DNA of 64,000 nucleotides from Streptomyces sp. WMMC500 (GTDB taxonomy: Bacteria > Actinomycetota > Actinomycetes > Streptomycetales > Streptomycetaceae), in contig NZ_CP114905.1 in NCBI RefSeq assembly GCF_027497195.1, positions 1 through 64,000 on the forward strand. The letters are read 5' to 3'. Below the pieces are notes generated by a model that did no database searches, was not told the origin of the DNA, and was given only the letters and a program-made list of their open reading frames with translations. The number at the start of each line of letters is the position of its first letter. Positions within the stretch are counted from its first letter, which is position 1. Positions 53,796 through 62,217 of the stretch are shown piece after piece. Position numbers and translations under genes: made by a program.

Positions 53796-55373
53796 TCAGC
53801 CGTTGCCCTCGCCCTTGACGTGCCGCTGGATGAAGTCGTGGGACAGGTCGCCGAACTGCTCGCCGAATGCCATGGACCGCTCGACCGTCTTCTTGAAGTG
53901 CACGCCGCCGTCGACCCGGCTGTAGGCGCACCTCTCGTTGAAGTCGGTCCAGGTGGGGAACGACACCCGCACGTTCTGGGAGGGGGTGATCTCCGGCTCC
54001 ACGATCGACTTGCCGACCTCGAAGTCGAACTCCCAGCCCAGTTCGTCCGTGCCGAAGAACCGCCGCGCCGTCTGCGACGCCGCCGAGCCCACGGTGGTCG
54101 AGCCCGACGGGTACTCCGGGTGGTCACCGGTGGGCAGGTAGCTGGACCACTCGTCGGCCCGGATGTCGTTGACGGTGCCCATGCCGATGCCGCCCCAGGC
54201 GGTCAGCTTGCGGCGGCCGTAGACGTAGGGGACGGCGGTGATCGGGCGGACCGCCTCGTACATGCGCTTGTAGCGCCAGGCGGCGATGAGGGTGTCGAAG
54301 GTCGCCAGGATGTGCTGGAGCATCCAGTGGGCCCAGCCGTGCACGCCCAGTTCGTTGTTCTGGTCGTGCTTCATGGCGATTTCGATGGACGAGTGGCCGA
54401 TGCCCCAGAGCTTGTTCTCCATGATCTCGGCGAGCGCCTTGTGCTCGTCGTCGAGCGCCGCGGACGCCTCGATGACCTCGTCGACCGAACGCTTGTAGGC
54501 GCGGCGGTCGGTGTGGTCGGTGAAGTCGGGCCGGGCGAGGCGGAACCGGGCGGGGTCCTTGTAGATGTGCGGGAGGGTCACCGCGATCTGCGGGGTCACC
54601 ATGTGCTGGGTGACGTAGATGCCCAGGTCGCCCGGGCCGCCGCCGGCGCGGCGGCCGTTGTGCCGCTGGAGCTGCGGCTGCCAGCGTGAGGGGTTGTTCA
54701 GGTCGAAGGCGGTGTTGACCGGCACGTATCCGGTGTAGTCCGCCCACGGCGTGGGGTTGTACTTACGGCCCCCCTCATAGCCCAGGGCGTTCATGCCGTC
54801 GCCCTTGACGACGTTCCAGACGGCCTTGGCCGCGACGTTGCCGATGCCCACCGGGGTGGTCACGTCCTCCGACTGGTCGTCGGGGTCCAGGCCGAGGGCG
54901 ACCATCAGCTCCCGCAGGGCGCCCACGATGGGCGGCAGCAGCCGGCTCCAGATCGCGTGCTGGGCGTGGAGGCAGGCGATGTTCATGTTGCGGTTGGTGG
55001 CCGACTCGCTGGACGGGCGCTTCGGGATCCGGCTGTGAATGCCCACCGCGGTCTCGTGGTACGGGGCCAGGGCGTCGAACAGCGCCAGCATCGCCGCGCG
55101 GTTCATGTACAGGATGAGGGTGACGTCCATCGTGCCGATGAACGGGTCGCTGGCCGTCATGCCGGTCCGCGAGCCGGTGGGCTGGGCCCACTTGATGTAG
55201 TTGTCCTTGTCGAGATCGGGAAGATCGGGAAGCTCGGGCGGCTCGTCGCTGCCGGCGGCCAGAGCCGGGCGGGAGAGAGCCAGCGTGGACAGGGCGGCCG
55301 TCGAGCCGCCGATCAGCAGCGATCTGCGGCCCAGCGAGAAACCCGAGGCAGCGGTGTGTCCGGATGTCGTCAT
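53796..55373 (-). CDS. Vanadium-dependent haloperoxidase 1 (NapH1-like)
   Basis: 525 residues from an ATG behind AAGGA. Residues 1-40 hold a twin-arginine signal (GRRSLLIGG then ALSTLALSRPALAAG), so export is likely. The acid-phosphatase-like vanadate site is visible: HPEYPSGST at 418-426 and the probable axial His 492 in GGVHFKK. Related Streptomyces enzymes (NapH1, Mcl24) use halide and peroxide to chlorinate and cyclise prenylated naphthoquinones. The central YEGGRKYNPTPWADYTGY block and the C-terminus match VHPO-3 closely. Operon order: prenyltransferase 2, VHPO-2, VHPO-1. Confidence 0.92.
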   Translation of the reverse strand: MTTSGHTAASGFSLGRRSLLIGGSTAALSTLALSRPALAAGSDEPPELPDLPDLDKDNYIKWAQPTGSRTGMTASDPFIGTMDVTLILYMNRAAMLALFDALAPYHETAVGIHSRIPKRPSSESATNRNMNIACLHAQHAIWSRLLPPIVGALRELMVALGLDPDDQSEDVTTPVGIGNVAAKAVWNVVKGDGMNALGYEGGRKYNPTPWADYTGYVPVNTAFDLNNPSRWQPQLQRHNGRRAGGGPGDLGIYVTQHMVTPQIAVTLPHIYKDPARFRLARPDFTDHTDRRAYKRSVDEVIEASAALDDEHKALAEIMENKLWGIGHSSIEIAMKHDQNNELGVHGWAHWMLQHILATFDTLIAAWRYKRMYEAVRPITAVPYVYGRRKLTAWGGIGMGTVNDIRADEWSSYLPTGDHPEYPSGSTTVGSAASQTARRFFGTDELGWEFDFEVGKSIVEPEITPSQNVRVSFPTWTDFNERCAYSRVDGGVHFKKTVERSMAFGEQFGDLSHDFIQRHVKGEGNG

Positions 55374-55575
55374 GATCGTCTTCCTTGTTCTCGGCAGGGA
55401 GGGACCCCCGGGCGGCGAACCCGGGAAGTGGCCCTTCACGGGGAACGGGCTCTCGACGGCCGTGCCGTGGGCTCTGCGACGTCACGGGGGGCGGAGATGA
55501 GATCGAGGGACAGGGGCAGGGGGCGGGTCGCGGTGTGGGCGCCCGGCGTCGTGGTGGGGGGTAAAGGAATCAGGG

Positions 55576-57012
55576 TCAGTCCTTGATGTCGCCGGTGGTG
55601 TGGCGGTGGACGAAGGTGTGGGCGAGGTCGCCGAACTGGCCGCCGAAGGCCAGGGAGGCCCGGGTGGTCTGGGCGAAGTGGGCGCCGGCCCACACGCGGC
55701 TGGCGGCGCAGTCGGTTTCGAAGTCGCTCCAGGTGGCCCAGGTCAGTTCGAGGTCGGCGGCCGGGACGGTGCCGGGTTCGCGCTGGCCGGAGCCGGCGGG
55801 AAAGGCGTGGGTCCAGTTGAGGACGTCGTCGCCGAGGAAGCTGCGGGCGGCCTGCGCCTGCGCGGCGGTCAGCACCGTGAACGCGGAGGGGTATTCGGGG
55901 TGGTTGCCCACCGGCAGATAACCGGCCCACTCCTCGGCGGGCATGTCATCGACGGTGCCCTTACCCGGCCCGCCCCAGGCGGTGACCTTCCGGCCGCGGT
56001 AGACGTGGCGCACCGCACTGAAGGGCCGCACCGCGTCGAAGGCGCGCTTGTGGTGCCAGGCGGCGATCAGGCTGTCGAACCGGGCGGTCGAGCACACCAG
56101 GAACAACTGCGCCCAGCCGTCCAGGTCCAGATCGTGGGCCATGGCCGCGGCCCGCGGTGACAGCGTCACCGACAGCGGCGTGTGCTCGAAGAACTCCGCC
56201 TTCATCTTCTGCTCGTCACTCAGCGAGGCCGAGGCGGCGAGGACCTCGTCGACGGCCCGCCGGTAGGCGCGGGCGTCGGTGTGGTCCAGATGGCCGGGAT
56301 CGGGAAGCCTGAACCGGCCGGGGTCCTTGTAGGTCTGGGGGGTGACCAGGGCCAGTTGGGGGGTGGCGAACTGCTGGGCGGTGAAGATCGCCTTGTCTCC
56401 GGGGCCGCCGCCGGTCCGGCGGCGGTGCGGCTCGACGTCCGGCTGCCACCTGGAGGGATCGGCCAGCTCGTCCGCGGTGTTCACCGGCCGGTAGTCGGTG
56501 TAGTCCTCATACGGCTTGCCGTGGTAGGCGCGGCCGGCGCCGCCCAGCGCGTTCATCCCGTCCCCGGCGCGGGCGGCGACCACCGACGTGCCGGCCACGT
56601 TGCCGATCCCCACCGCGGTCGTCACATCCCGCGACTCGTCGTCAGGATCCAGGCCCAGCGCCGTGAACGCCTGCCGCAACACCGGCTCCCGCTCCGTGAA
56701 CACCCCTTTGACCACCTGGAACATCGCATACAGGCCCGCGATGTTCTTGTTGCGGTTGGTCGCCGACTCCCCCGCGGGGCGGCGCGGGATCTGCGAGTAC
56801 ACCCCCACCGCCGTCGGGTGGTAGGGCGCCAGCGCATCGAACCACGACGTCTGCAGCAGATGCGTCACCCACGTGTACGAGGCCACATCCCCCGGGGCCA
56901 TCGCATCGGCCGGCGGGTACCCCCCGCCACCGTGCGTCGTGATCAAATCCCGGATGAAGTTACCCTTGTCGAAATCGAACGGAATCTGCTGGGCAGGGCC
57001 GGATGTCGTCAC
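55576..57012 (-). CDS. Vanadium-dependent haloperoxidase 2, divergent active site, no signal
   Basis: 478 residues; its GTG overlaps the prenyltransferase stop by four bases (GTGA). Unlike the other two there is no signal peptide: the protein starts directly with PFDFDKGNFIRDL. The vanadate loop reads HPEYPSAFT (371-379) in place of HPEYPSGST, with Gly to Ala and Ser to Phe. The probable axial His 445 (GAHF) is kept. In the napyradiomycin and merochlorin pathways some VHPO homologues have lost halogenation and catalyse rearrangements; this copy is a candidate for such a role. The remnant at 16599 is its closest relative here. Confidence 0.88.
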   Translation of the reverse strand: MTTSGPAQQIPFDFDKGNFIRDLITTHGGGGYPPADAMAPGDVASYTWVTHLLQTSWFDALAPYHPTAVGVYSQIPRRPAGESATNRNKNIAGLYAMFQVVKGVFTEREPVLRQAFTALGLDPDDESRDVTTAVGIGNVAGTSVVAARAGDGMNALGGAGRAYHGKPYEDYTDYRPVNTADELADPSRWQPDVEPHRRRTGGGPGDKAIFTAQQFATPQLALVTPQTYKDPGRFRLPDPGHLDHTDARAYRRAVDEVLAASASLSDEQKMKAEFFEHTPLSVTLSPRAAAMAHDLDLDGWAQLFLVCSTARFDSLIAAWHHKRAFDAVRPFSAVRHVYRGRKVTAWGGPGKGTVDDMPAEEWAGYLPVGNHPEYPSAFTVLTAAQAQAARSFLGDDVLNWTHAFPAGSGQREPGTVPAADLELTWATWSDFETDCAASRVWAGAHFAQTTRASLAFGGQFGDLAHTFVHRHTTGDIKD

Positions 57013-57929
57013 GAGGCTTGGCCTTCCTCCGCTTCGATTGCCTTCATTTGCACAGCGGAGACCTGGTAGTGCGCGGCGAGGTCCAGGACTTCACGCTCGG
57101 GTGACCACTTGGCGGCCGTGGCGTTGATGAGGGCGCCGGGGTACTTGTGCGGGGTGGCCCGCAGGAACTGCTCGATCCTCGGTTCGAGGCGGGCGGGCAG
57201 CTCGGCCGGGTCGATGTTGCGGCGCGGCTTCGGCGCGAAAGCGATCCGCAGAATCTCCTGCGCGTCCCAGCTCAGTGTGGTGTAGATCCGGTACGCCTTG
57301 CACGCGTACGCCACCATCTCGTCGCTGGGTTCGCTCATCCCGGTTTCGTGGAGCATGGCCGCCACGGTGTTCTGGTCGAGTTTTCCGGCGGTGGCCGCCG
57401 AAACATGGAAGTACAGGTTTATCGTTCTGTTCACGTAGTCGACACCGATCAGCGCCACCCGGTCCAGGCCGTGGCGGGCGAAGAATCCGGCGTTGTGGCC
57501 CACCGCGCGGGGCATGGCCGGCAGCTCGGCCAGCGCCGCCACCGACTGCTGGTCGTGCGGGAAGTTCGCGTAGATCTTCTTGAAACCGCCGACGATCCCG
57601 CAGTCGATGTAGTGCTCGCTGGTGGGGGCGAGTCCCACGATCTCCGCGAGCACGGTGCTGACGGGATGGTCCGTTTCGTTGAGGATGCCGCCGGCCAGGG
57701 CACGGGCATACGGGTCGTCGATACCCGGGGACACCTGGGCGGAGTATTCCATTTCCGGTACGTGCTTGCCGGCCTGGAGGCTGAAGATGACCCCGCCGGC
57801 GTCTGAGAAACCGCCCTCGAATACGGAGAGGATCGGCCAGACCTTGTCACGCGAGAAAGGTGCATCGACCAGTCGAGCTGATTTCTCGATGGCCGAGTAA
57901 AGCCATTCCGCCCCCATACCCTCAGGCAT
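57009..57929 (-). CDS. ABBA aromatic prenyltransferase 2
   Basis: 306 residues from an ATG behind GGGAG. SARLVDAPFSRDKVWPILSVFEGG at about 17-40, VPEMEYSAQVSPG, GIVGGFKKIYANFPHD and GVDYVNRTINLYF carry the basic and Tyr residues that hold the prenyl diphosphate. It heads the operon with VHPO-2 and VHPO-1, under the SARP-like site at 57984-58015, and is divergent from prenyltransferase 3. Its 5' end exists as a decayed copy at 20.6 kb. Confidence 0.93.
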   Translation of the reverse strand: MPEGMGAEWLYSAIEKSARLVDAPFSRDKVWPILSVFEGGFSDAGGVIFSLQAGKHVPEMEYSAQVSPGIDDPYARALAGGILNETDHPVSTVLAEIVGLAPTSEHYIDCGIVGGFKKIYANFPHDQQSVAALAELPAMPRAVGHNAGFFARHGLDRVALIGVDYVNRTINLYFHVSAATAGKLDQNTVAAMLHETGMSEPSDEMVAYACKAYRIYTTLSWDAQEILRIAFAPKPRRNIDPAELPARLEPRIEQFLRATPHKYPGALINATAAKWSPEREVLDLAAHYQVSAVQMKAIEAEEGQAS

Positions 57930-57983
57930 CAGGCACTCCCAGCAGTCGATGCCGATCAGTTCATGCGAAATCCTGCGGGGGCG

Positions 57984-58015
57984 ACCCTACCACTTGCCGC
58001 TCAAGAGTCACTTGA
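57984..58015 (-). promoter_or_regulatory. SARP-type activator site and -10 for the prenyltransferase-VHPO operon
   Basis: Minus strand: TCAAGTG (58015-58009), 4 bases, TTGAGCG (58004-57998), 8 bases, TAGGGT (57989-57984). Heptamers at an 11-base period with 8 bases to the -10 is the known SARP binding geometry. The same layout survives in the duplicate near 20.8 kb. Confidence 0.75.
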
Positions 58016-58038
58016 AAGGAACTATGGGAAGGATTTTC

Positions 58039-58068
58039 TTGACATGTCGAGTGCCCTGCACCGACAAT
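58039..58068 (+). promoter_or_regulatory. Promoter of prenyltransferase 3
   Basis: TTGACA (58039-58044), 18 bases, GACAAT (58063-58068), pointing to the gene at 58206. It shares the intergenic region with the divergent SARP-type promoter. Confidence 0.55.
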
Positions 58069-58205
58069 TCACGGGGTGACGAAAAATGGGGCGTGCCATG
58101 CCTGCCGGCCCTGCTCATCGTACCCGGTAAAACGAGCGTCGGGGCCGGGTTGCCCCGACGCGCGCGGACGCTCGGCATGAACTGCTCAGGGAAGCTGGAG
58201 GGAAA

Positions 58206-59114
58206 ATGACTGGCACAGGCATGGAAGGTCTTTACGCCGCCGTCGAGGAAGCGTCCGGGCTGCTGGACATATCCCCCTCGCGTGACAAGGTATGGCCGAT
58301 CCTGTCGGCGTACGACCTGGAGAAGGTCGTCGTGGCTTTCCGGGTGACGACGCGCGGCAGCCGGGACCTCGACTGCCGTTTCACGGCGCTGCCCGCGGAC
58401 GTCAACCCGTACCGCTACGCGGTGTCGAAGGGCATCGCCGAGGAGACGGACCACCCCGTCGGCACGCTCCTGGACGACGTCCAGGCGAACATTCCGGTCA
58501 CCGCCCACGGCGTCGACTTCGGAGTCGTCGAAGGCTTCCGGAAGACGTGGACGTTCCTGCCGGGCGACAACCTGCAGAAGCTGTCGAAGGTCGCCGCGCT
58601 GCCTTCCATGGCGCCCAGCCTGGCCGGAAACCTCGACTTCTACACCCGCTACGGCCTGGACGACAAGAACAGCATGATCGGGATCGACTACCCGAGCCGG
58701 ACGGTGAACGTCTACTTCCTGCAGTTCCCCGACGAGTGCCGCAAGCCGGAAACCGTCCGCGCCATGCTGAGCGACCTGGGCCTGGGAGAGCCGAGCGAGC
58801 AGATGCTCACGCTCGCCGGGCAGGCGGTCGGCATCTACACCACCCTGACGTGGGACTCCCCGAAGATCCAGCGGATCACCTTCGCGACCATGGTCCCCGA
58901 CGCGGGGGCGCTGTCCGAGCGCATCGCGCTCGATGCGAACGTGGAGAAGTTCGCGAAGAACGTCCCGCACACCTACCCCGGGCCCGTCCAGGGCCTGTAC
59001 AACGTCGCCGCCTACTCCGGCGGCGAGTACTTCAAGCTCCAGACCTACCACCAGCTCGCCGAGGGCTCCCTGGAGGCGCGGGTCCTGCTCGGCGCCGCGG
59101 GCGCCGGCCGCTGA
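58206..59114 (+). CDS. ABBA aromatic prenyltransferase 3
   Basis: 302 residues from an ATG behind GGAGG. SPSRDKVWPILSAYD near 24, DLDCRFTALP, GVVEGFRKTWTFLPGD and GIDYPSRTVNVYFLQFP are the family blocks. It is the most divergent of the three, so it probably attaches a different prenyl group or uses a different position. It is convergent with the halogenase gene. With enzymes 1 and 2 the cluster could add up to three prenyl groups. Confidence 0.92.
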   Translation: MTGTGMEGLYAAVEEASGLLDISPSRDKVWPILSAYDLEKVVVAFRVTTRGSRDLDCRFTALPADVNPYRYAVSKGIAEETDHPVGTLLDDVQANIPVTAHGVDFGVVEGFRKTWTFLPGDNLQKLSKVAALPSMAPSLAGNLDFYTRYGLDDKNSMIGIDYPSRTVNVYFLQFPDECRKPETVRAMLSDLGLGEPSEQMLTLAGQAVGIYTTLTWDSPKIQRITFATMVPDAGALSERIALDANVEKFAKNVPHTYPGPVQGLYNVAAYSGGEYFKLQTYHQLAEGSLEARVLLGAAGAGR

Positions 59115-59241
59115 CACCCACCCGCAGCGCCTCTGTGAACGCGGCGCCGCGGACCCCGGCCGGAATCGGCTTCCCGGGGCCCGCGGCGCCGCGGTCTTCT
59201 GCCCGCACCGCCGGCCCTCTTGCCGGGTGGAAATGACAAAG

Positions 59242-59290
59242 GCTCCCGGCGGCGGGGGATCCGGTTGGTTCCCCCCGGCCGTCGGGAGCT
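59242..59290. terminator. Bidirectional terminator between convergent genes
   Basis: GCTCCCGGCGGC-GGGGGA pairs with TCCCCCCGGCCGTCGGGAGC (imperfect 17-bp stem, about 10-base loop), between prenyltransferase 3 and the halogenase. Confidence 0.75.
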
Positions 59291-59317
59291 TCGTGCCGGG
59301 TGGTGCGGGTGTGGTGT

Positions 59318-60604
59318 TTAGCTGGGTGCGGGGGTGGGTGTGGGTGCGGGGGTGTCTTCGATGAGGTCGTCGACGTTGAGTTCGAAGAGGCCGCCTTGGC
59401 GGCCGCTGAGGCCGGAGATGAGTTTGACGAAGTCGACTTCGGCTTCGTTTTCGCGTTCGGGGTCGACCATCTCCTGGGCCATGTTGAAGTAGAAGCCCTT
59501 GGTCTTGGAGCGGTCGTAGAAGCCTTCGACGAACTTGCGGATGTCGTGGAAGAACTCCTGGTAGGCGGTGGAGTAGCGGTCGAGGGCCTTCTCCTCGATG
59601 TGGGGGTGTTCCAGGATCTGGTCGACGACCTTGGACAGGGTGCTGCCGGCCAGGGTGGCCAGCGCGACGCCGGTGGAGAACAGCGGGTCGACGAACGCGG
59701 CGGCGTCCCCGACCAGGGCCCAGCCCTGGCCGTGGAAGCGTTCGTTGGTGTAGGACCAGTCGCGTGCGGTGCGGTAGCCGGCGGCCTGGGTGGAGTCCTT
59801 GAGGAGTTCCTTCAGCTTGGTGGTGCTGGCGATCTCGGACTCGAAGAGGTCTTCCAGTGACTTGTCGGACTCGTTGGCCAGGGCGGAGCGGGTGACGTAG
59901 CCGACGCTGAAGACGCCCTTGTCGATGGGGATGCCCCAGAACCAGCCGTCGCGGGTGCCTTCGATGAGGATGTTGCTCCACTCGTCGCCCGGCAGGCGGT
60001 GGCAGTTGTCGAAGTAGGTCCATACCGCGACGTTGCGCAGTTGTTCGTTCCAGTTGACCTCGGTGTACTTGCGGCCGATGACGCGGGCCTGGCCGGAGGC
60101 GTCGATGACCAGGGAGGCGCGGGCTTCCTGGGTGCCGCTCAGGCCGCGCAGGGCGTAGCGGACGCCGACGACGCGGCCGTCTTCTTCGAGGGTGTCCTTG
60201 ACGGTGGCGTCTTCGACGACGAAGGCGCCCAGCTCCCGGGCCCGGTCCAGCAGCAGGGCGTCGAGGTCGGCGCGGCGGGTGTGGAAGGCGTAGGGGATGC
60301 GGCCGCCGGTGGTGAAGGAGAAGTTCCAGGGGACTTCGTTGTTGCCCCAGACCAGGGTGCCGCCGTACTTGCGCTCGAAGCCTTTGGCTTCCATGCGTTC
60401 TTTGAGGCCGAGTTCTTCCATGGGGACCATCACGCCGGGGATGAGGGATTCCCCGACGTGGTAGCGGGGGAACCGCTCGCGGTCCAGGACCAGGACCCGG
60501 CGTCCGCGCTTGGCCAGGAGTGCGGATGTGGTCGCACCGGCGGGCCCGCCGCCGATGACGATAACGTCGAAATCGCCAGAAAACCCGACAACAGTGGACG
60601 ACAT
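59318..60604 (-). CDS. Flavin-dependent halogenase
   Basis: 428 residues from the ATG at 60604 behind AAGG. IGGGPAGATTSALLAKRG (18-35) binds FAD; Lys79 in ERKYGGTLVWG sits at the place of the catalytic Lys that holds hypohalous acid; WFWGIP (221-226) fits the WxWxIP motif of flavin halogenases; GDAAAFVDPLFSTG (299-312) is the FAD/halide region. The sequence type is that of phenol or pyrrole halogenases rather than tryptophan ones. A flavin reductase is not in the window. A Pro/Thr tail (TPAPTPTPAPS) ends it. It adds an enzyme-directed halogenation beside the VHPOs. Confidence 0.88.
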   Translation of the reverse strand: MSSTVVGFSGDFDVIVIGGGPAGATTSALLAKRGRRVLVLDRERFPRYHVGESLIPGVMVPMEELGLKERMEAKGFERKYGGTLVWGNNEVPWNFSFTTGGRIPYAFHTRRADLDALLLDRARELGAFVVEDATVKDTLEEDGRVVGVRYALRGLSGTQEARASLVIDASGQARVIGRKYTEVNWNEQLRNVAVWTYFDNCHRLPGDEWSNILIEGTRDGWFWGIPIDKGVFSVGYVTRSALANESDKSLEDLFESEIASTTKLKELLKDSTQAAGYRTARDWSYTNERFHGQGWALVGDAAAFVDPLFSTGVALATLAGSTLSKVVDQILEHPHIEEKALDRYSTAYQEFFHDIRKFVEGFYDRSKTKGFYFNMAQEMVDPERENEAEVDFVKLISGLSGRQGGLFELNVDDLIEDTPAPTPTPAPS

Positions 60605-60885
60605 AGAGGACCTTCCCGTTCCGATGCCCAGTTCCGATACGACCGCACCAGCGATTCGCGTGAAGACCCCCTCCACGCACCCAAAACACGCTTCACCACC
60701 ACACTGACCCCACACAACAGACCCTGTCATCGCCCAGATTGCTCAGTGCAGACTCCACCGGGACGGTGCCGCGGCCCCACCGGGGTCACGGGTGCGGTCG
60801 CCGGCGTGCGCCACCGGCGCCCGGGGCGTGGGAGCGCGGCGCGGGTCGGTCACGGCGGTCGTCGCGCCGCTGCCGCCAGGCGGCG

Positions 60886-61410
60886 TCACACGTCGGCGTG
60901 TCTGGTCACGGACTCGGGACGTCGTTCGAGTTGCGCAGGCGGCGGGGGGCCGGGGGGCTTCTGCCGGCTGCGCGTCGCCGGGTAGCCGATGACCACGAAG
61001 GCGGCCGCCACGATCACCAGGTTCTTGAGGATGTACTGCCCTTCGAGGGTTCCGACGCACAGGCTCTCCCAGGTCTCCTCCGGGAAGAGGAAGAGGGGGG
61101 CGAACGTCCCCGCCATGTGCCCCAGGAGCGTGACACCCGTCAGCGGAACCAGCCGGCCGCTGATCAGCAGCAGCCCGATCACGGTTTCCAGCATGCCGGT
61201 CATGACGGAAGCGGACGTTCCCTCGACGGCCCCGAACGTCAGCCTCTCCACCGTCTTCGCGGCCAGCGCTTCGGCGGGACTGGCTCCGGGGAAGAGCTTG
61301 GGTATCCCGAACCACAGGTAGATGATGCCTATCGAAACTCTGAGCGCTGTGATCCCGCATGCGGCGCCGAGCCGCTCGAGGGAGCGAGTGAGCTGTAAGT
61401 AGATGCGCAT
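60886..61410 (-). CDS. DoxX-family membrane protein
   Basis: 174 residues from an ATG behind GGGGGAG. Four hydrophobic segments with RVSIGIIYLWFGIPKLFPG near residue 24 and MLETVIGLLLISGRLVPLTG, as in DoxX. These small integral proteins are linked to quinone or thiosulfate redox chemistry; the function here is unknown. The Pro/Arg-rich tail is cytosolic. It is upstream of the halogenase on the same strand, 280 bases away. Confidence 0.85.
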   Translation of the reverse strand: MRIYLQLTRSLERLGAACGITALRVSIGIIYLWFGIPKLFPGASPAEALAAKTVERLTFGAVEGTSASVMTGMLETVIGLLLISGRLVPLTGVTLLGHMAGTFAPLFLFPEETWESLCVGTLEGQYILKNLVIVAAAFVVIGYPATRSRQKPPGPPPPAQLERRPESVTRHADV

Positions 61411-61465
61411 GGGCTTTTACTCCCCCGCACGATTCTCACTTCCGGCTGATTTCCTTGCGATTTCA

Positions 61466-61489
61466 TCTCCGCTTAAACTCTGGCGGAGA
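61466..61489. other. Inverted repeat upstream of the DoxX gene
   Basis: TCTCCGC, 10 bases, GCGGAGA, 56 bases before the DoxX start; a possible operator. Confidence 0.4.
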
Positions 61490-61733
61490 CGCAGCAGGGT
61501 CGGCTGACGATCTGCTGCAAGAGTCCCGGTGCGACGACGGTCTTTTTCTGGCTGCACCGCTCCGGCGCCCGCGGGGCCGGGCAGCAGCGTCATGTGCCTG
61601 CGGGTCCGGAACCATGATGACGAAGGTGACCCCGCCCGGTCCAGAGGGCACTTCGGGCGGCCGGCTGTTTCCCGGTCATCCGCCGGCCGGCTGTTTCCGG
61701 GCGGCGGCGCGGGTGTTTTTCCCACCTGTCCTG

Positions 61734-61886
61734 GTCACGTTATTTCGCCGGGTCGTGAATTTCGCTGCCGGACCGGCCGGATCTGCACCGTCCCCCGTCC
61801 GGGGCGTGAAGGGAGCCGCCCGGGGGCGCATCGGTGCAGAGCACGGCGCGTGACGTATTTCGTCGTGTTGTGAATTTCGGTGGCGG
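61734..61886 (+). repeat. Pair of 37-base direct repeats upstream of VHPO-3
   Basis: 61734-61771 and 61850-61886 share GTSACGT, ATTTCG, GTGAATTTCG and GGCGG-like blocks (roughly 31 of 37 matching), 116 bases apart. They are AT-richer than their surroundings and lie just upstream of the SARP-type promoter; a regulator-binding role is a guess. Confidence 0.6.
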
Positions 61887-61918
61887 GTGCCGGGCGTGTC
61901 GGGCTGGTTGCCGCAACT

Positions 61919-61961
61919 CTTAGTTGCGCTCTAGCAGACCTCTAGCAAAGCCCAGTAAGGT
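61919..61961 (+). promoter_or_regulatory. SARP-type activator site and -10 for VHPO-3
   Basis: TCTAGCA (61930-61936), GACC, TCTAGCA (61941-61947), 8 bases, TAAGGT (61956-61961). Exact 11-base repeat and 8-base distance to the -10, as for SARP regulators; a weak third heptamer CTTAGTT is 11 bases further upstream. The inverted repeat GCAACT-CTT-AGTTGC overlaps. It leaves a leader of about 250 bases before the gene at 62218. Confidence 0.8.
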
Positions 61962-62217
61962 ACCCCGCAGCGCACAGGGTGCCGCGCATGATTTCCTGAC
62001 CTTCGGCGCGGAATGAAAATACTGTCCGAGGGATTTGAAGACGTTACCGAAAATACCCGAGAAGAACAGGAACAGCGGGTGCACCCGCCCCCTCTTCATT
62101 TTATGAAAGCGCCGGAACAGTCGGTGTGTGCGACAAGCCCCGGGGCAGCACCTGCCCCCTAAGGGCGTCGCCGTGGACCGTGGAGCCCCCCTCTCTTCTT
62201 GGAAAGGAACACAACAC

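Noticed and set aside
60660..60730. GTGTGG repeat with an 11-base period upstream of the halogenase on the minus strand
   Set aside because: The spacing fits a SARP site but the hexamer at the -10 position (GTGTTT) does not match TAnnnT, so it is too weak to list.
62013..62162. Possible 49-codon gene in the VHPO-3 leader (MKILSEGFEDVTEN...)
   Set aside because: No ribosome site and rare codons such as ATA; not convincing as a gene, though a leader peptide cannot be excluded.
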